A stretch of 64,000 nt of DNA from Anderseniella sp. (GCA_028289645.1 JANQOK010000020.1:106562-170561), one strand, 5' to 3'. Shown: positions 32,291 to 41,969, counted from the first letter of the stretch. Notes: generated by a model from the letters alone, not told the origin. A program made the numbers and translations.

Positions 32291-35200
32291 CTAGGTAAAG
32301 ATGAACACATCATCCGGATTGGGCAGGGTGGTGAGATCCACGCCAGCCACGGTGACCTGGTCAGTACCGTTGAAGTCGACAACGGTATCGGTGCCGTTGA
32401 AGTTGAAGCCGGTAAAGCCAGTGTTTGATGCAAAGCCATAAGCCGAGACATCGATACGGTCAGCGTCGGCAACGCTGAAGTCTGTGATGGTGTCTGTTCC
32501 GTCACCGGCGGCAAACACGAAGGTGTCGGCGCCTGCGAGACCGGTGAGCGTGTCATTGCCGCCGAGCCCAATGATCAGGTCATCACCGGTAGTGCCGGAG
32601 GCGGTGTCGGCAAGGGCCGTGGTCCCAATTGTGGCTACCGCACCGATTGTCTCATAGTCCCAGCTGGAGCCGTCGGCGAACTCGATGGTCTCGATACCCC
32701 AATGGGCGGTCGAGTAGAAATGCCACTTGTCGGTGATGACCTGCCCGGTTGTCACGTCAGTAATGAAAAGGTCATTGACCGACTTGGACAACTGCACGTC
32801 TGCGGCATTGAGATCGGTGAAGCGCAAAACGTCGCCAACAGCGTAAACACCCTCATCAATGGTGTCATCGCCATCGCCGGACGAGTAGATGTAGACGTCA
32901 TCGCCGGCCTTGCCCTTCAACGTGTCATTGCCGGCCTGGCCATCCAGGGTGTCAGCTGATGTGCTTCCGGTGAGCGTTTCATTGGCCGCGGTTCCCCGTA
33001 TCCAGGCATGTTCACTGATCTGGGCGTAGTCCCAGCTGGAGCCGTCTGCGAACTCGATGGTTTCAACGCCCCAGTATGGCGTTGAGTAGAAATGCCATAG
33101 GTCGGTGATGGTTTGGCCTGTCGTCAAATCCTTGATGAGCAGATCATTGCCGGACTTTGACAGCTGCACGTCTGCGGCATTGAGATCGGTGAAGCGCAGG
33201 ACATCGCCAAGCGCGTAGATGTCATCGTCGATGGTGTCGTTGCCGTCTCCCGATGCATAAAGATAAACGTCGGCGCCTGCCTTGCCGTTCAGAGTGTCGT
33301 CGCCTGCCAGGCCGTTGATGACATCGTCGCCGGTTGATCCGGAAATGATGTCCACTCCCGTCGTACCAAGATGGGTGACGGCAGAGCTGCTGGCCACGGC
33401 GTCAATCAGGTCCTGCTTGGTCCATACGGTTGTGGTGCCGCCACTGACAAATTCGTAATAGTCGATGGTCTGGAACACACCGCTGGCCATTGCATTCAGC
33501 AGGGTAATCTTGTCGCTGGTGCCGGCGAAAGTCAGCTCGACGTCGTTGCCGCCGATGCCGGTGGCGATGACATCTTCGACCAGATAGCCGTTGATGATGA
33601 GGCGATCGTCGTTGCTCAGGCCGTCTCCATTGTCGGCGATGGTGTCGTGCCCATCACCCAGGTTGAAGATGAATGTGTCATCGCCCTTGCCGCCGTCGAT
33701 GGTGTCATTGCCCAGTCCACCGGTGATGATGTCATCGATATCAGAACCGGTGATAGTGTCATCGCCAGAGGTGGACTGTGCCGCCATAACCGCGGCGCCG
33801 AGGTCTGTGGTGTCCCATGTGACGCCTTCGTCGACAAACTCGATCAGGTTTATGCCCCTGAAGGACGGACTGGTGACAAGCGCGTCAATTAGCGAAATCC
33901 TGTCACCTGTTCCCGTGAACACCAGGTCAATCTGGCTCATGCCGCTCACGATCTCAATTGTCGTCTGGGCACGCGTATAACCGCTGATCTTCAGGATATC
34001 GCTCGTGTCCAGGCCGTTGCCGTTATCATCGATGGTGTCATGCCCGTCGCCTGCGCTGTACAGGTAGGTGTCATTGCCCGTGCCGCCGTCGATGGTGTCA
34101 TTGCCAAGCCCGCCGGAAATGATGTCATTGACGTCCGATCCGGTGATCATGTCGTCGCCCGGGGTGGACTGCGCCGCCATGACCGCAGCGCTGAGGTCTG
34201 CGCTGTTCCATGTCACACCTTCATCGACAAACTCGATCAGGTTGATGCCTCTCAAGGAGGCAAAGGAGTCGAGCGGGTTGATCAGTGATATCCGGTCGCC
34301 GTCGAGCGTGAACACCAGGTCGATCTGGTTCATGCCGTCGACAATCTCGATGGTGGTTTGTGCGCTCGTGTATCCGCTGATCTTCAGGATATCGCTGGTA
34401 TCCAGGCCGTCACCCTGGTCATGGATGGTATCGTGTCCGTCACCGATCGTGTAAAAGAAGACATCGTCACCTTTACCTCCATTCAGGAAGTCATCGCCGA
34501 TGTCACCGGATATGGTGTCATCGCCCCCATGGCCATGGATGCTGTCATTGCCGACCCCGCCCGAGATCACGTCGGCGGTGTCGAAACCCTGCAGGTCATC
34601 GTCACCGGCGGTCACTTCCTGCAGCAGGATCTGGGCCGCCAGATCGGTCGGGGTCCACAGCGTGCCGTCTGCTGTAAACTCATAGGTTTCGATCTGGTTC
34701 AGGTATGAGCCCGTCAGCGCCTTTACCAGCGTGATGCTGTCAGTCGAACCGGCAAATGTCAGCAGGATGTTCTCCGTACCTGCCACCCTTTGCACAATGG
34801 TCTGGCTGCTCAGGTAATCGGAGATGATCAGCCTGTCCGCCCAGTCGAGGCCGTTGCCGGTATCGGTGATGGTGTCCTGGCCATCACCTTGTCCGAAACG
34901 ATAGGTGTCGTTGTGGGTGCCGCCTTCCAGCCGGTCATTGCCGGCGCCGCCACTGATGTCATCCTCGCCGCTTCCGGCGTCAATGTCATCGTCGCCTGCA
35001 CCGCCATCAATGACGTCACCGACGCCCGATCCGGTTATCTGGTCATCGCCTGACGTTGCCTGGGCAGTGACCACCAGAGCGCTGAGATCCGCAGTGGTCC
35101 AGATCACCCCTTCATCGACAAACTCGATCAGGTTGATGCCTCGGAAAGAAGCCGTTGAGTCGAGTGGATTGATCAGCGAAATCCGGTCGCCTGAACCGGT

Positions 35201-38200
35201 GAACACAAGGTCAATCTGATTCAGCCCGTCTATGACCTCTATGGTCGTCTGAGCTCTTGTATACCCGGTGATCTGCAACAGGTCGTCGGTATCCAGGCCA
35301 TTGCCGATGTCCTGAATGGTGTCATGACCGTCACCGGCGCTGTACAGGTAAGTGTCGGTGCCGGCCCCGCCATCCAGGAAGTCGTCGCCCAGGCCGCCTG
35401 ACAGGGTGTCGGCAGCGCCTTCACCCCAGATCAGATCGTTTCCGCCGAGGCCGTTGACCACGCCGGTTCCGATGATAACGTCAGCGCCTTCTGTGACCTG
35501 ACCATCGACCAGGCTTTGCGCGATGCTTACCGGCGTCCAGGTCGCATCGAGGAACTCATAGGTTTCGATCGCGCTCTCAGCTTGTCCGCTGAGCGCATTG
35601 ATGACGGTGATCTGGTCCGTCGATCCGGCAAACGTCAAAACAATGTTGTTGGTTCCGGCCGGCCGGGCAACGCTGACATCGGCCACATTGTAGCCGATAA
35701 TCAGCTTGTCGGCGCTGTCAAGGCCGGAGCCGGTGTCCTGAATCGTGTCGATGCCGTCGCCGGGGTTGAAGATGTAGGTGTCGTTGCCCCAGCCGCCGTC
35801 GGACGTGTCGTCACCGGTGCCGCCGGTAATCGTGTCATGGCCGCCACGGCCAAAGATGGTGTCATTGCCGGCACCTGCATCAATAATGTCGCTCCAGGCG
35901 CCGAAGTCGCTGTCGATACCGTTGATGGTGTCATCGCCGGCAGTCTGCTGCTGTGTGACCAGGGCCGTCATTATCGCGTCCCAGCCGATCGTCTCGACGA
36001 CCTGTCCCTGGGCGTCGGTAAACTCAAGCGTTTCGATGCGGTCGGTCCAGTTGATGCCGAAGATATGGCTGTCGTAACCGGCCAGCTGGTTGACCAGTGT
36101 GATGGTCGAGCCGTCCGTCAGGCTGAGCAGCACATCATTGTCGCTCGGTCCGTAACTGAAGCTGACATCGCTCGACGTGATGCCGGCGCCGAATTGCAGA
36201 ATGTCCTCTGACGGTGTGAAGATATCATGCTGATTGTCTTCGATAATGTCGTTGCCGTCGCCGAGATTGTAGACATAGGTGTCGCTGTCATCGCCACCGG
36301 ACAGGTGGTCGTTGCCTTCATTGCCGACAATCGTGTCGGCGCGGTGATCGCCGATCAGGCTGTTGTCACCCGCATCACCGACGGTGACGATATCGAGGAT
36401 GTCTTCCCAGGTCAGTACTGTGCCGTCGCCAAAGACGAACTGCTCGACCCGGTCAAACCAGGCGATGTCGAACAGGCTGAACAGGTCGATCCGCTGGCCG
36501 TCAAACTGATTGACAATTCGCATGGTGTCGGATGCCCCGGCAACAGCCGGGTCATCGTCTATCGAGATCAGCAGGTCCCGGGTGCCGTCGACGACGCTGA
36601 ATGTGACGTCAGCCACAGTAATGCCATCCCCGAAAAGCAGATAATCGTCGCCGGCCAGCCCTTCGGTACCCGGCAGGATATTGAAGTTGATCTCCTGGAA
36701 AATCTGGTTGTCTTCGATCGTGTCATGGCCGGATCCGAACCCGAACTCGTAGACATCTCCGCTGTCGCCGCCTGACAGCCAGTCGTCACCGGCGCTGGCG
36801 CCGAACAAGTCCGACGTACCGAAGCCGTAGGTGATGTCGTTGCCGTCCGTTGTATAGGTTTCGATCACCCGTTGCTGCACGTCGACCCAGTTGATTGGCG
36901 CATCCTGGTTTGAGGCAAACGCCTCAATGCGCTGGTCGACGGCATATTCATTGTCGTATCCCAGGTGGGAATAGGTAAACTGGCCGAGCAGTGTCAGTGA
37001 ATCGTTTTCCGCACCCGATGTTGAGAACGTGATGGACAGGTCGTTGCTGTCTGCGACGCGAGTGAACATCATATCGTCAAGCGACAGTCCGTCGGTGACC
37101 ACCAGCAGGTCTTGGCGGTCGTTGAACGGATCAAGCATCTTATCTTCGATGATGTCATGGCCGCTGCCGAGGCCGAACACATACATGTCGCCGCCGTCGC
37201 CGCCGCGCAGGGTATCGTTGCCGGTGCCGCCATTGAGTTGGTCGTCGAACCCCGTGCCGTCGAGTATGTCATCTTGGCCATCCAGGCCGCGGCCGACGGC
37301 CTCGCCGATTTCCACGGCCTCGAAGATGCTGCCGTCGGCAAACTGGATATCTTCAATGCCCCAGTTTGCCGAAGCCTGCCGGCCGGACTGGGCAAACACT
37401 GGCGTGTCGTACTGGTTCTGCACCGTAATGGTTTCACCAGTGGCATTGACCGTCACCACTAGGTCGACGCCGTTGCGCGCAATGGTCACGTCTTCTGGAT
37501 TGAGATCGACCAGCCGCAGCCGGTCCCCCCAAGGTGTGGAGCCGGGCTCGGCATCAATGATGGTGTCGTGGCCGATGCTGCCCTGTTCGAAGATATAGGC
37601 ATCCTGGCCGTTGCCGCCAGTGAAAGTCTCATCCGCCGACGTGCCCACGTAAACATGCGTGCCGCCATCTTCGGTACGGCTGAAGGCGCCATCCAGGTAG
37701 ATGTTGTCATAGCCAAGCCCGCTGACCAGTTCTGCCAGGGTCAGGGTATCAGCGCTGTCATGGGCGCGCGCCAACTGGCCAATGATGAAGTCGGTGCGCA
37801 TGTCGATGCCGTCATTGCGTTCCATGATGGAGATGGCGGCAGCCAAGGCAGGGGCGTAGTTGTCCTGCCAATCTGTCAGCGCCAGCGTGGCATCGACGGG
37901 CAGGGCTGTGAAAAAGCTGGAAAAGGTGTCAGCGAGCGCATTGCTGTTGTCGGCCTCGAAGATGTCCTGGTCCAGGTTATAGGTGATGCCGGTCAGGTGG
38001 CTGGCGTATTGGGCCTGGAATAGTAGCCGCGCGGTTTGAGTGGCGACAGCTTCGTCCCACACTGCCTGCAATTCCGCAACATTGGTGTCCAGCACGTCGC
38101 CACTGATCTCGTCGCGCGGCGCCAAGTCCATGTCGGCAGCCGTCTCCAAGTACGCCAGCTTGCGAAGGTCAAACCCTTCGGTGCCCAGAGCGGTGGCAGG

Positions 38201-41200
38201 TTCAGCCGAGACACCGGCCCATTCATACAGGATCGCTTGCACGTCCGCCTGATAGGTCTGCCAGTCAAGCGTGCCGGCAAGCTGGGTGAAATCGCTCACC
38301 TGCGTCAACAGGGTAGCGTTCAGCGACATTTCGCTGCGCAGATCTTTTATGTTGCCGAACCCGCGAATGGAGGGCAGCGCGGCAGCGGTAGCGGAGATGG
38401 TGACATCACCGAGATACTTGCTGTCCACCTGGCTGGCGTCGAACCAGACGTCACCGGCTATGGATGTGCTGCCATCAGAAAAGCTGACATCTGCCACTTC
38501 GCGGATTTCATTGCCACCGGACAGGGCCACGTCGGGCGCACGGCCGGTCAGCGAGATTTCAATTATACCGTGCGTTGCCAGGTCGTTCAGTTCACCGGCA
38601 TCCGTTACACCGTTCTGGTTGAGATCCTGCCAGATCAACAAGTCGCTGAACTGTGCATCGAGTGCATTAATGACCCCGTCACTATTGCTGTCATAAGCCG
38701 CTAGGGCCGTCAGGCCGGATGTTTCTGCATCACCAAACAGTTCGCCAATATCATTGATCTGGTCATCACTGTTGAGATCGATGGCCAGCAGTCCGTCGTC
38801 TTCACGCACCCAGCCGGTGCGCTCGCCGAACCCGTCGGCGTCCAGATCGAAATACACCTCGCGCTGGTTCTGCCGGGTCAGGTCGAGCCCGTCCTTGTCT
38901 AGGTCGATGACGAGCGGGTCAAAGTTGTCAAGCGTTATACCGAATCCCTGCTGCAGGGCCAACGTGACAAACTTCTTGAATTCTGACAATGCGACTGAAA
39001 CGGCTTCGACATAGTCGACGACAACAATTGTGATGCCCGCGGTACCGAGGCCGTTGTCCATGTTCATCTGGTAATCTTTGACGCCGACAAACCCACCCAA
39101 GCCTTGGCCCAACTGGGCGACCAGATATCCGTCTTCGCTCAAGCCATAGCGCATCCAGCTCATGAATTTCACATCAAGAGCAAACAGCGACCACGTGTCG
39201 ATGAAATTGCCGGCAATCGTGGGAGTACCCATCAGTATTGCTGAGAATGGTTGCCAGTACGCATATCCAGTTTCCTGCCAAGGAAACTGAACGCCACCGG
39301 TCAGCGATAGCGAGCCAAAGTCGGCGGTTTCCTGGTCAGTTGCATCTTCCACCCGGGCATTTGAGCCAAGTTCGAAATGGTCGATACCGGCACCGCCGTA
39401 TACTTCGTTGACCCCGCCAGATGTGTAGATAGTGTCGTTGTCATCACCGCCGTTAACGATCGCCCGGACTTTGCCGACATGAAGGTTGTCGTTCCCACCG
39501 CCACCGTCAATTTCGATCGTGGCCCCTGCATCGTCTGTTGTTTCAATAGCTATCCAGTCAGCGAACTCGGAACCTCGTACATTCTCAAAGTCAACGAACT
39601 CTGCCTCAGCATCCTGGAAACCCTTGCCTTCTTTGATGACTGAAGTGGTCGTAATTCCGATGCGGGTGTATGCTTCAATGATGGACGGATCGAAAGAGCC
39701 GAACTTCTGGTACTTGTTTGCGCTACCGCCTGGCCCGAAGTAGATGCTTTTCTGGGAATCCGCGAAATCTATGAAATCTGCACCGGCGTCAGTTCCGAGG
39801 AAACTCTCTACCGAGGAGACGAGGTCGACGCCGACATTGACGTCTCCCTCCACGCGATAGTTCGTTGTACCAAGTTCTATTGTGTCGGGATCGTTGTCTG
39901 CAAGAATGGTGACAGTTACCGGTGAAGAAGACTCGGAGTAATCCGCCGTGTCGAAACCACTATTACCCCTGATCTTATCATCTCCAGTTCCTCCGTTCAG
40001 GTAGTCATTGTCTCCACCGCCGAAGAGGTTGTCTGCTCCGCCGCCACCCCAGATATGATCATCACCGTCACCGCCGGCTAGGCTGCTATCACCATCTGAT
40101 GCTCCGCCCTGGTGCAGGTTGTCGGCATCACCATCTCCGTAGATGTGATCGTCTCCATCTCCGCCTTTGACATCATCCGATCCTAAACCGGCATATAGAT
40201 GATCTGCGCCGCCACCACCTTGTATGTAGTCATTGCCTTCCCAGCCTAGAATGTGATCATCACCTGAACCTTGAGACTCACTTTGAAAATCACCAAAAAG
40301 AAAATCATCTCCATTGGAGCCGCTTAATTCATCGCTACCATCGGCACCTACCGCGTAGTATTGTTCAGGTCCATTTCCCAATCCGCGGCCATTGTAGTTT
40401 AAAAAGCCAAGCGACGTATCGTCCCCGATACCAACCTGTAATCCACCCGTCGATGCTGCTGACTGGCCAGGAACTCCAAGCTTGTCGGCTCGCACCATCA
40501 AATCAGTTGTGCCGTTGCTGACTGGCATTTTGATCGCAAGCTGGGAATTCGCTGCAATGGCGATTAGACCATTGACGTTGAGGCCAGACGAAAAGGCGTC
40601 CACAACTATGGCGTTATTTGTTGTCGTATTGCCGTGAGCATCAATCGCCCAATCCCAACTGGCGGATACTCCCGTGGTTGTCTGAGTTGGTCTGGCAATG
40701 ATCTCCAGAACGTTCTCTTGCAACAATGCGTATGTTGTTGTTGCGCCATTATCCGGGGTTACTTCTACAGTCATCCCGACCTGAGGTGTGTCAATCCCGT
40801 TTGGTTCAGCCGCCTTGGTCAATAGGTCAGCAATTGCTGCGTTAATCTCGGCATCACTCAAGGTGGCCTCATACAGTGCGCCACCTTTAATCTCGGTTCC
40901 GCTTATCAGCTGAAATTCAAAAGAACTTGGCAAAAATGGATCAATAACAGTGGACTCGAAAATCTCTGAATAGGCCTCAGTCAACTGCCCGCCGACAATA
41001 GCTACTCCGGCCCAGAGAACCACACTGCCTGCAGTTATCGGCAACGCCAATGGTCCGAAGGTCGCTGCTAGCGCTCCGGCAATTGCAGCACTAATTGCTA
41101 CGCTGCTCATTGTGGTGGTGAAAATCTGAACACCGTTTAGGAAGTACGCTCCACTATTTTCAGTGAATTCAAAGATCTCTTCAAATACGCCAACAGTTGT

Positions 41201-41359
41201 TGATGGACCAAATATCCCTAGGAGTTTCCATGCACCTTTGAGTTCTTTACCATCCAGATAATTTTGCGTTAGCTCGTCGGCTACCGTCTCGTGTATGTCA
41301 TCCACAAGGCCGCGAATATTACTTTCATTTGCTGGATTTCCGACATAGTATTGCGGCAT
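32291..41359 (-). CDS. Giant RTX-type Ca2+-binding protein (3022 residues)
   Basis: One uninterrupted 9.07-kb frame with GGGGAGGAG before its ATG. Residues ~84-126 are a hydrophobic Ala/Gly-rich segment. Residues ~340-470 are tandem GGxGxDxLxG nonapeptide repeats that fold as a Ca2+ beta-roll. Residues ~813-923 hold EF-hand/dockerin-like loops (VIDLDKDGLDL, YFDLDADGFGER, AIDLNSDDQIND, AYDSNSDGVINA, WQDLNQNGVTDA). From ~1350 to the end are about a dozen modules of ~95-140 residues, each made of RTX nonapeptides plus DTIxDxGxGLDxxDxLxIxGY and IxxxEFxDG elements. It ends NPDDVFIFT, a type I secretion-type C-terminus. It is likely a secreted adhesin or surface-layer-like protein, but no ABC/HlyD/TolC secretion genes or acyltransferase are next to it. 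The first ~2 kb of the gene is AT-richer than the rest. Confidence 0.88.
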   Translation of the reverse strand: MPQYYVGNPANESNIRGLVDDIHETVADELTQNYLDGKELKGAWKLLGIFGPSTTVGVFEEIFEFTENSGAYFLNGVQIFTTTMSSVAISAAIAGALAATFGPLALPITAGSVVLWAGVAIVGGQLTEAYSEIFESTVIDPFLPSSFEFQLISGTEIKGGALYEATLSDAEINAAIADLLTKAAEPNGIDTPQVGMTVEVTPDNGATTTYALLQENVLEIIARPTQTTTGVSASWDWAIDAHGNTTTNNAIVVDAFSSGLNVNGLIAIAANSQLAIKMPVSNGTTDLMVRADKLGVPGQSAASTGGLQVGIGDDTSLGFLNYNGRGLGNGPEQYYAVGADGSDELSGSNGDDFLFGDFQSESQGSGDDHILGWEGNDYIQGGGGADHLYAGLGSDDVKGGDGDDHIYGDGDADNLHQGGASDGDSSLAGGDGDDHIWGGGGADNLFGGGDNDYLNGGTGDDKIRGNSGFDTADYSESSSPVTVTILADNDPDTIELGTTNYRVEGDVNVGVDLVSSVESFLGTDAGADFIDFADSQKSIYFGPGGSANKYQKFGSFDPSIIEAYTRIGITTTSVIKEGKGFQDAEAEFVDFENVRGSEFADWIAIETTDDAGATIEIDGGGGNDNLHVGKVRAIVNGGDDNDTIYTSGGVNEVYGGAGIDHFELGSNARVEDATDQETADFGSLSLTGGVQFPWQETGYAYWQPFSAILMGTPTIAGNFIDTWSLFALDVKFMSWMRYGLSEDGYLVAQLGQGLGGFVGVKDYQMNMDNGLGTAGITIVVVDYVEAVSVALSEFKKFVTLALQQGFGITLDNFDPLVIDLDKDGLDLTRQNQREVYFDLDADGFGERTGWVREDDGLLAIDLNSDDQINDIGELFGDAETSGLTALAAYDSNSDGVINALDAQFSDLLIWQDLNQNGVTDAGELNDLATHGIIEISLTGRAPDVALSGGNEIREVADVSFSDGSTSIAGDVWFDASQVDSKYLGDVTISATAAALPSIRGFGNIKDLRSEMSLNATLLTQVSDFTQLAGTLDWQTYQADVQAILYEWAGVSAEPATALGTEGFDLRKLAYLETAADMDLAPRDEISGDVLDTNVAELQAVWDEAVATQTARLLFQAQYASHLTGITYNLDQDIFEADNSNALADTFSSFFTALPVDATLALTDWQDNYAPALAAAISIMERNDGIDMRTDFIIGQLARAHDSADTLTLAELVSGLGYDNIYLDGAFSRTEDGGTHVYVGTSADETFTGGNGQDAYIFEQGSIGHDTIIDAEPGSTPWGDRLRLVDLNPEDVTIARNGVDLVVTVNATGETITVQNQYDTPVFAQSGRQASANWGIEDIQFADGSIFEAVEIGEAVGRGLDGQDDILDGTGFDDQLNGGTGNDTLRGGDGGDMYVFGLGSGHDIIEDKMLDPFNDRQDLLVVTDGLSLDDMMFTRVADSNDLSITFSTSGAENDSLTLLGQFTYSHLGYDNEYAVDQRIEAFASNQDAPINWVDVQQRVIETYTTDGNDITYGFGTSDLFGASAGDDWLSGGDSGDVYEFGFGSGHDTIEDNQIFQEINFNILPGTEGLAGDDYLLFGDGITVADVTFSVVDGTRDLLISIDDDPAVAGASDTMRIVNQFDGQRIDLFSLFDIAWFDRVEQFVFGDGTVLTWEDILDIVTVGDAGDNSLIGDHRADTIVGNEGNDHLSGGDDSDTYVYNLGDGNDIIEDNQHDIFTPSEDILQFGAGITSSDVSFSYGPSDNDVLLSLTDGSTITLVNQLAGYDSHIFGINWTDRIETLEFTDAQGQVVETIGWDAIMTALVTQQQTAGDDTINGIDSDFGAWSDIIDAGAGNDTIFGRGGHDTITGGTGDDTSDGGWGNDTYIFNPGDGIDTIQDTGSGLDSADKLIIGYNVADVSVARPAGTNNIVLTFAGSTDQITVINALSGQAESAIETYEFLDATWTPVSIAQSLVDGQVTEGADVIIGTGVVNGLGGNDLIWGEGAADTLSGGLGDDFLDGGAGTDTYLYSAGDGHDTIQDIGNGLDTDDLLQITGYTRAQTTIEVIDGLNQIDLVFTGSGDRISLINPLDSTASFRGINLIEFVDEGVIWTTADLSALVVTAQATSGDDQITGSGVGDVIDGGAGDDDIDAGSGEDDISGGAGNDRLEGGTHNDTYRFGQGDGQDTITDTGNGLDWADRLIISDYLSSQTIVQRVAGTENILLTFAGSTDSITLVKALTGSYLNQIETYEFTADGTLWTPTDLAAQILLQEVTAGDDDLQGFDTADVISGGVGNDSIHGHGGDDTISGDIGDDFLNGGKGDDVFFYTIGDGHDTIHDQGDGLDTSDILKISGYTSAQTTIEIVDGMNQIDLVFTLDGDRISLINPLDSFASLRGINLIEFVDEGVTWNSADLSAAVMAAQSTPGDDMITGSDVNDIISGGLGNDTIDGGTGNDTYLYSAGDGHDTIDDNGNGLDTSDILKISGYTRAQTTIEIVSGMSQIDLVFTGTGDRISLIDALVTSPSFRGINLIEFVDEGVTWDTTDLGAAVMAAQSTSGDDTITGSDIDDIITGGLGNDTIDGGKGDDTFIFNLGDGHDTIADNGDGLSNDDRLIINGYLVEDVIATGIGGNDVELTFAGTSDKITLLNAMASGVFQTIDYYEFVSGGTTTVWTKQDLIDAVASSSAVTHLGTTGVDIISGSTGDDVINGLAGDDTLNGKAGADVYLYASGDGNDTIDDDIYALGDVLRFTDLNAADVQLSKSGNDLLIKDLTTGQTITDLWHFYSTPYWGVETIEFADGSSWDYAQISEHAWIRGTAANETLTGSTSADTLDGQAGNDTLKGKAGDDVYIYSSGDGDDTIDEGVYAVGDVLRFTDLNAADVQLSKSVNDLFITDVTTGQVITDKWHFYSTAHWGIETIEFADGSSWDYETIGAVATIGTTALADTASGTTGDDLIIGLGGNDTLTGLAGADTFVFAAGDGTDTITDFSVADADRIDVSAYGFASNTGFTGFNFNGTDTVVDFNGTDQVTVAGVDLTTLPNPDDVFIFT
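32656..33200 (-). repeat. Recent 372-bp module duplication inside the RTX gene
   Basis: The two last full modules are offset by exactly 372 bases (124 codons). A 35-base identical stretch occurs at 32792-32826 and 33164-33198, and another near-identical stretch at about 32656 and 33028. The shared protein segment is GDVLRFTDLNAADVQLSKS followed by an aromatic WHFYST block. High DNA identity points to a recent duplication or gene conversion. Confidence 0.8.
33837..35300 (-). repeat. Second family of near-identical RTX modules
   Basis: A module containing DxLxIxGYTxAQTTIE, QIDLVFTGxGDRISLI and RGINLIEFVDEGVxW occurs near 33830, 34220 and 35120. The first two are about 393 bases (131 codons) apart and share CCGCTGATCTTCAGGATATC at 33981 and 34374. 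The modules alternate with a related type (QxVxGTxNIxLTFAGSxDxI), giving an A-B mosaic. Confidence 0.75.
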
Positions 41360-41437
41360 CCTACTCCTCCCCAGTAAGAATTGGTAAAAATAGCTAAAGC
41401 ATTTAAGAGACGATAATGATAAGAGTACGTCTATATA

Positions 41438-41468
41438 TTATGGTTAACCATAAGAAATTGTCTGTCAA
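41438..41468 (-). promoter_or_regulatory. RTX promoter region with a 16-bp palindrome
   Basis: TTATGGTTAACCATAA (41438-41453) is a perfect palindrome. On the minus strand, a consensus TTGACA (41463-41468) lies just upstream, and CATAAT and TATATA follow within and after the palindrome, about 80 bases before the RTX start. The TTGACA-CATAAT spacing of 20 bases is long, so the exact promoter is uncertain. A repressor or activator site overlapping the promoter is likely. Confidence 0.5.
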
Positions 41469-41571
41469 CTGAAATTTTAGGAATGCGCGTGGCTTTGGAG
41501 CTGTTTTCTGGGGCTTTCCTAGGGCTTCAGAAACCTTTAGTGATTGCCGCTAGTGTGCCTGAGGTCGTAAT

Positions 41572-41721
41572 TCACTTAGTAGGGCTTTCGCCAGTCTCTA
41601 TCCCCGCAACCGGCCGTGTCGGCCCGCTGACCTTCTGCAACACGGCCGCGCCGCCTATGATGAGCAGCACCAGCCAGAAGGCGGGGCCGGGATGGTTGTT
41701 GCCGCCTTTGCGTGGTTTCAT
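41572..41721 (-). CDS. Possible 49-residue membrane peptide
   Basis: A 49-codon minus-strand frame starting MKPRKGGNNHPGP, with one membrane helix (AFWLVLLIIGGAAVLQ) and a short polar tail GPTRPVAGIETGESPTK. The basic N-terminus before the helix gives an N-in orientation. The frame continues upstream (LETLGVLLKD) to a stop, so the start could be a GTG 15 bases earlier; an AGGGAGG lies about 30-36 bases before that ATG. It could also be the remnant of a longer gene. Confidence 0.35.
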   Translation of the reverse strand: MKPRKGGNNHPGPAFWLVLLIIGGAAVLQKVSGPTRPVAGIETGESPTK

Positions 41722-41809
41722 GTCTTTCAGAAGCACACCCAGCGTCTCAAGCCTCCCTGTGTCGGCGGGTCAATCTCCTGATTGCCATTCTGTTCACCAA
41801 CTGCGTAAA

Positions 41810-41969
41810 TTGTTCTGAACAAACTCCCTAAAGTTTGAACAGTTCGCCCTGCCAGCCCCGCCGGCTTTTCCCTCACATCTGCGTGACGCCACCGCATTGC
41901 ATAAAAGAACGGCTTGTTCTTTTTAACGAACAGTTCTATATGTCATCCCTGTTGATCGTTTTAACGAAC
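41810..41969 (+). promoter_or_regulatory. GTTC/GAAC palindrome cluster and direct repeats upstream of cysG
   Basis: TTGTTC-T-GAACAA (41810-41822) is a perfect palindrome. GAACAGTTC occurs at 41837-41845 and again at 41928-41936. TTTTAACGAAC is repeated at 41921-41931 and 41959-41969. The last copies flank a TATATG that could be a -10 element, 20-70 bases before the cysG ATG. Several copies of one half-site suggest a sulfur- or cysteine-responsive regulator, which cannot be named from the sequence. Confidence 0.5.

Noticed and set aside
32560-37300. CRISPR-like or satellite repeats
   Set aside because: The repeats are in-frame coding modules of an RTX protein with variable spacing; they lack constant direct repeats and unique spacers of uniform length.
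41483-41818. 111-codon plus-strand frame upstream of cysG
   Set aside because: It has no ribosome binding site and no protein-like features, and the opposite strand contains a more plausible small membrane peptide.
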